The notes beneath the pieces were generated by a model that made no database searches, was not told the DNA's origin, and saw only the letters and a list, made by a program, of their open reading frames with translations. A DNA stretch of 64,000 bases from Nitrospirota bacterium (GTDB lineage Bacteria; Nitrospirota; Nitrospiria; Nitrospirales; Nitrospiraceae): assembly GCA_030684575.1 (NCBI GenBank), contig JAUXVD010000021.1, forward strand, positions 1 to 64,000, given 5' to 3'. Shown here one piece after another: positions 51,218 through 59,553 of the stretch. Each line of letters begins with the position of its first letter. Position 1 is the stretch's first letter. The position numbers and the translations under genes are program-made.

Positions 51218-53596
51218 ATGGGAACGCAACATCGTTTGACGAAGTGGTTGTTCGTGATGCTGGCGCTGGCCGGGTCGGCACTGGCTCACGATAGAGCGGC
51301 TGCCGCCGGGACTAAGCCGGCAACACCCGCACAAAACGGCCCGGCTCGCATCGTGTCGCAATATGGTGCGGCGCTCGCCGCGAGCCGGGTGACAGAGTGG
51401 GCTGCACTCGATTTGGGTTGCTTGACGCTCAGGCGCCAACGAGGCCTATCCGAACAGACCGACAGGGCCTGCTGGGACGGCACGCTGAAGGTCCATCGGG
51501 AATTGGTCCAGGATCATCCGGAAACCGGAATCTTCGAGTCGGTGGGGCGGGGGGTTGGGTTCGGCTTGCTGTCCGAAACACATCGCCATGCCGATTACTG
51601 GAAGGACTATATGCCGGCGGTCGCCGTCTCCCCTGCCGTAATCGGCAGCGAGGAGGGAGCAGGTCCCGCCCTTGAAGTCCTCACCGTCTCACCCACCAGA
51701 CCCTTCGCCTTGAAAAATCTCACAGGGAAAGATCCGGTGGGGGTTTCCGGCCATACCGTCGAGATCAGGGTATCCTATCCGGATCCTCTGACGGCTCCTC
51801 TCGCGTTGCGCCCAGGAGAGGTATGGTGGGCCAGCGGCGTCCTGCGCCGATACGGTCCGGTCAAAGAAATGACGGTCCGATTCGTGGTGGTTTCAGGATT
51901 GCGAAAGCTGGGCTATCCGGTCGATCAGGCCGTCATCAATGAGGCCCTCCCCGATGCGCCGGTGCAGGTCGGCATTCATTATGGGCGTCTTCCGAAAACA
52001 AGCGATCCCGGTGGGCAGCAGAACGAAGAGGTCAAGAATCGCTTAGGGGCCGGCGGGCTCGTCCTGGGTTCCGCTCGCTGGTGGGACCTGAAGGACGCGC
52101 GACCGATCTTTGCCACCGCGCTGGCACGCGCCAAACAGATGCCACGCTCCGTTGAACGGACCAGGCTTCTGACTCGGCTGACCTTGATCGATTCAGACGA
52201 TCCGGCCTTGCACAGGGTCATCGCCGACGACAAGTTTCGGACTTTTATCTTAGAAGGTCTGGCAAAAAGTGAAATCTCTGGACCGGATAGTACGGTGACG
52301 GAGAAGCTGGCAGAATTGTATTGGAACTTTCAGGCGCAGAGTTGGCGCCAGGAGCTCACGGAAGTCGCAAAGGGGCACTCTCACGCAGCGGAGGCGTTCT
52401 ACCAGGCCATCGATTCCCTTGAGCATGTCACGAGCGGCGGACGGGCGACTCCCGAAGAACGGAGGCAACTCGGCGCACTCTCTCGATGGAACAACGATGC
52501 GACCACCGCGCTGACGGTGCATGAAGCACTGCTGAACGACATCGCCCCGGAAGGACCTCTTCATGGCCGGCTGTTATCCGAACTCGCCTGGGACCGGATT
52601 CAGTGGCTCTCCTGGGAGCGCCGATACGGGCATCCCTGGCTGGACCAGGCCCGCCAAGAGGCCGAGCAGGCGTTGAGCCAGGTCGAGACTCCCGTCGATA
52701 AACTCGTGGCCGCATATGCGTTGGTTCTGGTGGAGGCCCTGCGGGTGCCGCGCGAGCCGGCGCGCCTCCAGGAACGACTGCGCACCGTGAAGACCTGGCA
52801 CGATCGCGTGACCGGCGTTGCCGGCCTGTGGCCCCATCTCATCGGGAACGACATGGTGAAGGCCTTGGTGCCTGGCGGTACCGAAGTGATGCTGCCCATG
52901 ACGGATCGTGCCGCCGACGTGCTCGATGTCGAAATCCATTCCCAACCGCCGCAGCAGGATATTGTGTGGCAGTGGAACTTCGACCAGGATGTTCCCCAGG
53001 CACTGCCCGTGGGATTCGTGGCGGTGAGTACGCCTGGAGCGAAGCCCTCTGGCTGGCATGTGCTCCCGGACGGCCAGATCCCCACGCCCGGGAAACTGGT
53101 CGTCCAGGATCTCCCATGCGGGACAAGCGATTGCGCCCATCTGCTGCTGGCCGATCGCATCCGCACCACCTATCCTGACATCGCGGTACAGGTCCAGGTT
53201 CTGTCGGCAGACGGCAGTGGCGAAGCCGGAATCGCACTAGCTGTGCGCGACAACCGGAATTTCTATGCCGTCACGCTCAATCCCTCGACAGGCAGGCTGA
53301 CCACGAGGCGCGTGGCCGACGGCCGCACGACGGTGCTGGGGGACATCCCGGTCAAGCTGACCCAACGTCCGTGGCATAGCCTGCGAGTTCAACGAATCAA
53401 TTTCATTCACCTGGATCGCGGACGCCTGAGTGTATTTATCGACGGAGCCCAGGTCGCCGCAGTGGCGGACGAGTGGATCACGGGGGACGGGTCGATCGGG
53501 CTGATCACGTTCGGCCGAACCGCGGCACAGTTCGACGGGCTCCACCTGCTCGATCTCGTGTCGAATCGCACGCTGTCTGGCCCCGCAGCCTATTGA
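51218..53596 (+). CDS. Large exported protein with a C-terminal lectin-like domain
   Basis: ATG 51218 (GAGAGG 4 bases upstream) gives 792 residues with a signal peptide (WLFVMLALAGSALA). N-terminal about 250 residues: beta-rich (GFGLLSETHRHADYWKDYMPA, VEIRVSYPDPLTAPLALRPGEVWW). The middle, 280-570, is helical and reminiscent of repeats (ALHRVIADDKFRTFILEGLAK, RLLSELAWDRIQWLSWERRYGHP). C-terminal about 200 residues: a concanavalin/DUF1080-like sandwich (DIVWQWNFDQDVPQALPVGF, GEAGIALAVRDNRNFYAVTL, RLSVFIDGAQVAAVADEWITGDGSIGLITFG). Such folds usually bind glycans or ligands. No known family assigned. It ends 27 bases before cysD. Confidence 0.8.
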   Translation: MGTQHRLTKWLFVMLALAGSALAHDRAAAAGTKPATPAQNGPARIVSQYGAALAASRVTEWAALDLGCLTLRRQRGLSEQTDRACWDGTLKVHRELVQDHPETGIFESVGRGVGFGLLSETHRHADYWKDYMPAVAVSPAVIGSEEGAGPALEVLTVSPTRPFALKNLTGKDPVGVSGHTVEIRVSYPDPLTAPLALRPGEVWWASGVLRRYGPVKEMTVRFVVVSGLRKLGYPVDQAVINEALPDAPVQVGIHYGRLPKTSDPGGQQNEEVKNRLGAGGLVLGSARWWDLKDARPIFATALARAKQMPRSVERTRLLTRLTLIDSDDPALHRVIADDKFRTFILEGLAKSEISGPDSTVTEKLAELYWNFQAQSWRQELTEVAKGHSHAAEAFYQAIDSLEHVTSGGRATPEERRQLGALSRWNNDATTALTVHEALLNDIAPEGPLHGRLLSELAWDRIQWLSWERRYGHPWLDQARQEAEQALSQVETPVDKLVAAYALVLVEALRVPREPARLQERLRTVKTWHDRVTGVAGLWPHLIGNDMVKALVPGGTEVMLPMTDRAADVLDVEIHSQPPQQDIVWQWNFDQDVPQALPVGFVAVSTPGAKPSGWHVLPDGQIPTPGKLVVQDLPCGTSDCAHLLLADRIRTTYPDIAVQVQVLSADGSGEAGIALAVRDNRNFYAVTLNPSTGRLTTRRVADGRTTVLGDIPVKLTQRPWHSLRVQRINFIHLDRGRLSVFIDGAQVAAVADEWITGDGSIGLITFGRTAAQFDGLHLLDLVSNRTLSGPAAY

Positions 53597-53623
53597 ACGG
53601 GCCCTTGTGGCCGGAGGACTCCT

Positions 53624-54421
53624 GTGCAACATCTTCGCGACCTCGAAGACCAAAGCGTCTATGTGATCCGTGAGTCCTACAAACACTTCGACAACCTCGC
53701 CATGCTCTGGTCGATGGGCAAGGACTCGACCGTGCTGCTCTGGCTTGCACGCAAGGCCTTCTTCGGGCATGTGCCGTTTCCACTGGTACATATCGATACG
53801 GGTTACGAGATGCCGGAATTGATCGACTATCGGGACCGGCTCTGCCGAGAGTGGGGGCTCAATCTGGTCGTCGGCCAGAACAAGGAGGCCTTGGCGGAAG
53901 GTATGAACCACACGGTCGGACGCGTAAGCTGTTGCTCGGCCCTCAAGATCGAGGCGCTCAAACAGACCATCGCCACACATGGGTGGACGGCCGTCATTCT
54001 CGGCATTCGCGCGGACGAGGAAGGCACGCGGGCGAAAGAGCGCTACTTCTCGCTCCGGGACAAACATGGAGAATGGGATTTCCGCGACCAGCCTCCGGAA
54101 CTGTGGGATCAGTACAAGACAACGTTTCCCGCCGGTTCTCATGTACGCGTGCATCCGCTGCTGGATTGGACCGAACTCAACATTTGGGAGTACATCGAGC
54201 TGGAGCAGATTCCCCTGCCGAACCTGTACTTCGACCGGGGCAACGGCACCCGTTATCGGAGCCTCGGTTGCGTGCCTTGCACGGGAACTGTCAACTCCTG
54301 TGCGAACACGATTCCACAAATCATCACGGAGTTGCGGACCACGACGACCGCTGAACGCGCCGGTCGGGCACAAGACGAAGGCCGCGGCATGGAAACCCTC
54401 CGCAAACTCGGACATATGTAA
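53624..54421 (+). CDS. cysD: CysD-like ATP-pyrophosphatase (sulfate adenylyltransferase subunit 2 family)
   Basis: GTG start with GGAGG 6 bases upstream; 265 residues against about 300 in E. coli CysD. PP-loop [120 protein letters not shown]. The middle segment carries SCCSALK and the end has a CxxCx7C arrangement not typical of CysD. There is no adjacent cysN (GTPase partner). It may adenylate sulfate with a distant CysN, or act on another oxyanion. Last gene of a sigma-54 operon of exported proteins, an odd place for sulfate activation. Confidence 0.82.
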   Translation: MQHLRDLEDQSVYVIRESYKHFDNLAMLWSMGKDSTVLLWLARKAFFGHVPFPLVHIDTGYEMPELIDYRDRLCREWGLNLVVGQNKEALAEGMNHTVGRVSCCSALKIEALKQTIATHGWTAVILGIRADEEGTRAKERYFSLRDKHGEWDFRDQPPELWDQYKTTFPAGSHVRVHPLLDWTELNIWEYIELEQIPLPNLYFDRGNGTRYRSLGCVPCTGTVNSCANTIPQIITELRTTTTAERAGRAQDEGRGMETLRKLGHM

Positions 54422-54516
54422 CCACTCACGACTCGCGCAGCCTGCTCCCTCTCCAACTTCCCCCTCCCCCAATCTGCAACCCTTCTACGCACGGCGGCAT
54501 GCGATGGCTACGGCCA

Positions 54517-54536
54517 CGTGCAGGCATGCACGAGCG
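54517..54536 (+). promoter_or_regulatory. Candidate activator site (UAS) of dabA2
   Basis: CGTGCAGGCATGCACG is a perfect 6-4-6 palindrome. Continuing to AGCG it matches the 49505 site at most positions (GTGC..GCATGCACGA.CG). Its GTGC begins 144 bases before the -24 GG. Confidence 0.65.
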
Positions 54537-54660
54537 TGTGTCTGCGCACTTATATTTGAGGGCAGGATCTGCTTGCGCTGGCCGTTCGACGACCCTGGTA
54601 GATCGGTTTCTCCTTATTCACGAAGCGGTTGCGCACCCTCATTGAAGGAAGACCACGTCG

Positions 54661-54676
54661 CGGCCCTCTTCTTGCT
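54661..54676 (+). promoter_or_regulatory. Sigma-54 promoter of dabA2
   Basis: CGGCCCTCTTCTTGCT: GG 54662-54663, GC 54674-54675, 10 bases apart, TTGCT. Only two differences from the dabB promoter. Predicted start near 54687. Confidence 0.75.
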
Positions 54677-54741
54677 GTATGTAGAGGGACAAGGGACAGA
54701 AGGGAATGGTGAACAGCATGACACAGGCGAAGGAGAAGCCG

Positions 54742-57700
54742 ATGCCCTATACCGACGTGCAGCGAATGGAGCTGCGCTCCTATGCCAACCTCGCAGGCGA
54801 GGTGGTGGCGCGTCTCTGGCCGATGCGGACCTTCATCTCAAGAAATCCGCTGCAGGGACTTGAGTCGCTTAGTTTCGACAAGGCCGTGAGCCGGGGAGAA
54901 GAGCTCTTCAGCGGGCGGGGGTATTTATCCTCTGAGGCCTATCGCGACGCGTTTCGAAGCGGGCGTATCCAACAGCGGCATCTGGATGAGGTCTTACGGT
55001 CGCTCGACTCCGGGAAAGAAATTGTCTTCGGCGATCGCAGGCTTTCCCACCTGGACCTTCTCCGTGCCGCGATGGTGCATGGCGTGCAGCCGTCCTCCTC
55101 CGACCGATCCGCACCGGCCGGGTCCGGATCGCCACGCGAGGACGCCACGTCCCTCGCCCAACTCACGCAGTGGATCACAGCAATCCTAAAATCCGATGTG
55201 TTGGCCGAGAGTGAGAGCCTGCGCCTCTGTGAGCCGGACGAGTGGCCCTATCGGGAAACGATGGCCACCTGGTGCGATCGGACGATCGGGACCGATCTTG
55301 ATGACCAAATTAACCGCCAATTGATCAAATGGAGTGCCGCCTTCTGCGACGAGGGGGAAGCCACCTGGTCGATGCCCCGTCGCGAGGGCACATTTTTTCG
55401 TGCCTGGAAGACTGCCGCGCAGCATGACCTGAGTCTGTCCTTGCTCGGAATCGACCGGGCATCGGAAAAAATCAGCGCGTTATCAGACCGCCCCGAGGAT
55501 GCGCTCCTGGAATCGCTTGAGCGACTGAAGGTCCCCACATCGGCGTGGGAGGAATATCTCTCGCGCCATGTAGCGGCATTGCCGGGATGGGCCGGATTCA
55601 TTAAATGGCGTGCCGAACAAACGGCGTATCCCTGGCAAGAGGCCTATCGCATCGACTTGGTGAAATATCTCGCCGTGCGCCTGTTCTATGAGCGGGAGCT
55701 GGTGGACGTCTCCTGCCGGAACAGTTTGAACTGCTCAGGGAATATCGAGGCGATTCAGGATTATGCGCGGCGGTTTCCCCATGCAGTCTGGTTTCGCCGT
55801 ACGCTCCTGAAGGGACAGCTCCCGAAGAAAGCCTCGGCGGATGCCGCGAGGCTGCAGGGCTGGTGGCGATCGTCGGATGCCCAGGCCTGGGAGGATCTCG
55901 GTCGGCGGTGGTACGGCGAGCACCGGCTTCTCCGCCTGGAAGAGGCCACCACCGACTATGCCCGCACCCTATTACGGCTGGCTGAGGCCCTCGACATCCC
56001 CACCGAGCAGATCGTCTCGATGGCGCCTGGCGATCTCAGGACGCTCCTGCACTGGTTCCGGGCCTTTCCAGAACAGCTGCATGGCTCCAAGTGGCTGGAG
56101 GCCTATGAACGTTCGCACCAGGCCATAATCCTGCGGCAGCTGGACACGCAGGCTCACGGCGACGTCCGTCTACAGCGCCATGGGAGCCCTGTGCGTCCGC
56201 CCGCGCAGCTCGCCTTTTGTATCGATGTGCGATCGGAAGTCTTTCGCCGGCATCTGGAGCAGCGCGGCGGCTATGAGACCTTCGGTTTTGCCGGATTCTT
56301 CGGGTTGCCTGTCGCCTATCGCGCGCTCGGCACAGACTTTTTGACGGACCTGTGCCCGGTGCTCCTCAAACCGAAGCACATCGTTCGCGAGATCCCGCGG
56401 ACCTATCAGAACGGGGCCGCGCTGCGACGGAAATCGAGCAGCCAGATGGCCAAGGTCGGACATGACCTGCTGCAGGATCTCAAACACAACGTCGTGACGC
56501 CCTATGTCATGGTGGAAGCGATCGGATGGCTCTTCGGATTGCCGTTGTTAGGAAAGACGCTTTGTCCTCGCTGGTATCATCGAGTGGCAACCTGGCTGAA
56601 GCACTTGTTTATGCCTGAGGTGGCCACGACCTTGACGGTAGACAAACTCCCCGCCGTTGAGGCGGAAGAGATGGTCGCGGCCGAGCAACGGATAGATATT
56701 ACACGATGGCTGCGTGCGAGATTCGACGTGCCGGGCCACCGGCTGACGGCTGACAGGCTTGAGGGCATCCGGCGTCAGGCTCTGGGAGAAGGCCCAGAGC
56801 TCCAGTCGGCGTCGGGCGATCTCGGTCATCTCCTGGCTCTCTCGACGACGGAGGAAGAGGCCTTGATCGAGGACCTCCGCCGTGAATGCCGGATCACGCC
56901 TCGCGGCACCGCAGCCCAGCTCGCGCGGATCGCGCAGAGAGGGTTCACGCTGACCGAACAGGCGTACTACGTGGAGACCTCGCTTCGGCTCATGGGCTTG
57001 ACCTCATCCTGGTCGCGCCTCGTCATCCTGTGCGGGCATGGGAGCACCTCACAAAACAATCCCTATGAATCGGCGCTGGATTGCGGCGCCTGTGGAGGGA
57101 GCCATGGGCTTCCAAATGCACGCATGTTCGCGATGATTGCCAACCGGCCACACGTACGCGAGCTATTGGCGAAGCGGGGCCTGTCCATCCCGGCGGACAC
57201 CCATTTTCTCGCGGCCCTCCACGACACGACGACGGATCACGTCCGGATCGCGGATCTGGAAGATGTGCCGCCGACGCACCGCAAGGAGCTGGCGCAGGTG
57301 CTGGAAGACGTGAACGAAACCGGGTCCATGGCTGCCGCTGAACGAGGGATCGCGCTGCAGGCCGCGTCCACCCGGCACGATCGTCGAAACTCGCTGCAGG
57401 ACGTGCAACTCCGCAGTATGGATTGGGCGCAGGTCCGTCCTGAGTGGGGCTTGGCAAGAAACAGTCTGTTCATTATCGGGAGCCGACAGTTGACGCAGGG
57501 GGTCGATCTTGAGGGCCGATCCTTCCTGCATTCCTACGACCATCGGCCAGACCTGGACGGGAAGCTGCTGGAGATCATCATGACGGCGCCCCTGATCGTG
57601 GCGCAATGGATCAATCTGGAATATTACTTTTCAACGGTAGATCCGGAGACCTACGGCAGCGGCAGCAAGGTGTACCACAATGTGACGGGTCGTATCGGGG

Positions 57701-58005
57701 TGATGACGGGGGGGCAAAGCGACCTCCGGATGGGATTGCCCGTTCAGACAGTCATGAACGGCCCGCGCCCATACCATGAGCCCATGCGCCTGACGGCCAT
57801 TATCGAAGCCCCGCGGGACCGGATTTCTTCCATCATCAATCGCCAGCCGCTGCTGCAGGGGATCTTCAACAATCGGTGGCTTCACCTGATCGCCTACGAA
57901 CCGAGCGAACGGCGATATTATCGCTATGAGGGCGCAGGAGAATGGGTTCACGTCACCATTGAGACCGTCGATAACGAAACGGCTGTCGCCGGCGAGCGGG
58001 CCTAA
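54742..58005 (+). CDS. dabA: DabA inorganic-carbon transporter subunit, copy 2
   Basis: ATG 54742 has AAGGAG 6 bases upstream and aligns with copy 1 (PYTDVQRMELRSYANLAGEVVARLWPMRTF); upstream ATGs at 54718 and 54706 add 8 or 12 residues. 1087 residues. Zinc ligands are conserved: C493 and D495 (LAFCIDVRSEVF), H766 (ILCGHGST), C781 (ALDCGACGG). It is clearly homologous to copy 1 along its whole length but well diverged. It has no dabB of its own and its own sigma-54 promoter, so it may share DabB or be an alternative subunit. Confidence 0.94.
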   Translation: MPYTDVQRMELRSYANLAGEVVARLWPMRTFISRNPLQGLESLSFDKAVSRGEELFSGRGYLSSEAYRDAFRSGRIQQRHLDEVLRSLDSGKEIVFGDRRLSHLDLLRAAMVHGVQPSSSDRSAPAGSGSPREDATSLAQLTQWITAILKSDVLAESESLRLCEPDEWPYRETMATWCDRTIGTDLDDQINRQLIKWSAAFCDEGEATWSMPRREGTFFRAWKTAAQHDLSLSLLGIDRASEKISALSDRPEDALLESLERLKVPTSAWEEYLSRHVAALPGWAGFIKWRAEQTAYPWQEAYRIDLVKYLAVRLFYERELVDVSCRNSLNCSGNIEAIQDYARRFPHAVWFRRTLLKGQLPKKASADAARLQGWWRSSDAQAWEDLGRRWYGEHRLLRLEEATTDYARTLLRLAEALDIPTEQIVSMAPGDLRTLLHWFRAFPEQLHGSKWLEAYERSHQAIILRQLDTQAHGDVRLQRHGSPVRPPAQLAFCIDVRSEVFRRHLEQRGGYETFGFAGFFGLPVAYRALGTDFLTDLCPVLLKPKHIVREIPRTYQNGAALRRKSSSQMAKVGHDLLQDLKHNVVTPYVMVEAIGWLFGLPLLGKTLCPRWYHRVATWLKHLFMPEVATTLTVDKLPAVEAEEMVAAEQRIDITRWLRARFDVPGHRLTADRLEGIRRQALGEGPELQSASGDLGHLLALSTTEEEALIEDLRRECRITPRGTAAQLARIAQRGFTLTEQAYYVETSLRLMGLTSSWSRLVILCGHGSTSQNNPYESALDCGACGGSHGLPNARMFAMIANRPHVRELLAKRGLSIPADTHFLAALHDTTTDHVRIADLEDVPPTHRKELAQVLEDVNETGSMAAAERGIALQAASTRHDRRNSLQDVQLRSMDWAQVRPEWGLARNSLFIIGSRQLTQGVDLEGRSFLHSYDHRPDLDGKLLEIIMTAPLIVAQWINLEYYFSTVDPETYGSGSKVYHNVTGRIGVMTGGQSDLRMGLPVQTVMNGPRPYHEPMRLTAIIEAPRDRISSIINRQPLLQGIFNNRWLHLIAYEPSERRYYRYEGAGEWVHVTIETVDNETAVAGERA

Positions 58006-58045
58006 GCCGCGTCACGCAGGTGCGGTACGAGTAAAGGAGAGAGGT

Positions 58046-59431
58046 ATGCCGGATACGGATTCGATGAAGTTCCCGCGATATCAGGCGGTTCCGTTCTCCT
58101 CCTACAAAGAGGTGACCGATTTTCTGCGCGAACTTGAAACCGCCTGCATCCTGCGCGGCCAGCCCTCGGACGGCACCGTCAGCTTCGGAGCCCTCGCACG
58201 ATGTCTGCACGAACTCGGCCGTCCAGACCGAGCCTACCGGTCCGTACACATCACCGGCACCAACGGAAAAACCAGCGTGAGTCGTATGACGGCGGCGTTG
58301 ATCCAAGCCAGCGGGATGAAGGTCGGACTCTATACCAGTCCCCATCTCGGACATTTTCGAGAACGGATCGCCGTCAACGGTCAGCCGATTAGCGAACGGG
58401 AATTGCTGGATGCCTGCAACCACCTCAAGTCGCTGATGGACTGGGCAGGAGCCGAACTGACGTCCTTTGAGTTTCTCACCGCCGCCGCCTTCTTCGCGTT
58501 CCGCACGGCCAAGGTGGACTATGCCGTCGTCGAGGTCGGTATCGGCGGGCGGCAAGACGCCACCAACATCATCGCGCCCGAGGTGTCGGTCATCACCAAC
58601 GTGGACTACGACCATATGGATATTCTGGGCGACAGGCTGGAGCAGATCGCCGCGGAAAAATCAGGGATCATCAAACCGTTGACTCCCGTCGTCTGCGGGC
58701 CCATGCAGGAGGGTCCTCGATCGCTGATTCTGTCGCGGGCGGAGCAGCTGAAGGCTCCGGTCTTGTCGATCGGACAGGAGTATGACACCAGTGATTTCGT
58801 GCGCACCGGGTACCGTGGAACATGCACGATTCGAGTCGGAAGCACCATCTGGGAAGAGGTCACCGTGGATTCCCCCGCCGCCTTTATGGCCACCAACGCC
58901 GCACATGCGGTCGCCGCCTATGATGTCCTTCGACGCCGCGGGTTGGTCACGGCCTTGGATGGACCGGCGCTTCGTCACACATTCGAACAGATTCACTTGC
59001 CGGCCTGCTGTGAAGTACTTCCCGGACATCCGACGATCATCATCGACGGGGCCCACAATGCGCCGGCTGCCGCCAGTCTCTCTTCAACCATCCGAAGCGT
59101 CTGTGAAGGCCGCCGAACGGTGTTGCTGGTCTCGCTTTCACGGGAGAAAGAGTTCGAAAAAATTATCCGGCATCTGGCCTGTGCTGGAGCTGACCGGGCC
59201 ATCTTCACCCGGTATCCACAGGATCGCTCGGTCGACCCTCAGGATCTTTCGGATATCTGGCGATCCTGTACGCCGGCCGCGGCAGAAATCGTGGGCGACC
59301 CCGATGATGCCTTTCGCAGGGCAGTCCAAGGAGCAGGGTCTCAAGGGCTTGTCGTGGTCACCGGGTCTTTGGAGTTGGGGGGCTATTGCCGTCCCCTCGC
59401 GCAAGCGGCGTTATCGGACGTTGGCGTCTAA
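58046..59431 (+). CDS. folC: Dihydrofolate/folylpolyglutamate synthase (Mur-ligase family)
   Basis: ATG 58046 (AAAGGAGAGAGGT upstream) gives 461 residues. P-loop VHITGTNGKTSVSRMTAALI, YTSPHLGHFRERI, ELTSFEFLTAAAFFAF, VGIGGRQDATNI, ITNVDYDHMDILGDRLEQIAAEKSGIIK, and HPTIIIDGAHNAPAA. FolC adds glutamate to dihydropteroate or tetrahydrofolate. It follows dabA2 by 40 bases and could be co-transcribed from its sigma-54 promoter, though housekeeping promoters may also exist. Confidence 0.93.
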   Translation: MPDTDSMKFPRYQAVPFSSYKEVTDFLRELETACILRGQPSDGTVSFGALARCLHELGRPDRAYRSVHITGTNGKTSVSRMTAALIQASGMKVGLYTSPHLGHFRERIAVNGQPISERELLDACNHLKSLMDWAGAELTSFEFLTAAAFFAFRTAKVDYAVVEVGIGGRQDATNIIAPEVSVITNVDYDHMDILGDRLEQIAAEKSGIIKPLTPVVCGPMQEGPRSLILSRAEQLKAPVLSIGQEYDTSDFVRTGYRGTCTIRVGSTIWEEVTVDSPAAFMATNAAHAVAAYDVLRRRGLVTALDGPALRHTFEQIHLPACCEVLPGHPTIIIDGAHNAPAAASLSSTIRSVCEGRRTVLLVSLSREKEFEKIIRHLACAGADRAIFTRYPQDRSVDPQDLSDIWRSCTPAAAEIVGDPDDAFRRAVQGAGSQGLVVVTGSLELGGYCRPLAQAALSDVGV

Positions 59432-59553
59432 CCGCCTCATGTGACGCCGGAGTTTCGACGCGCATACTGCCTCCGGGGAGGATGGAAGGTGCATCGAAAC
59501 CCATCAAACGAGAAACATTACCGACAATGCGGTGTCGAGATAAGGAGGATGCG

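Larger units (their letters stand above)
54422..54705 (+). promoter_or_regulatory. Regulatory region upstream of dabA copy 2
   Basis: No gene. It contains the palindrome (54517-54536) and sigma-54 promoter (54661-54676) listed separately; the start region of dabA2 follows. Confidence 0.5.
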
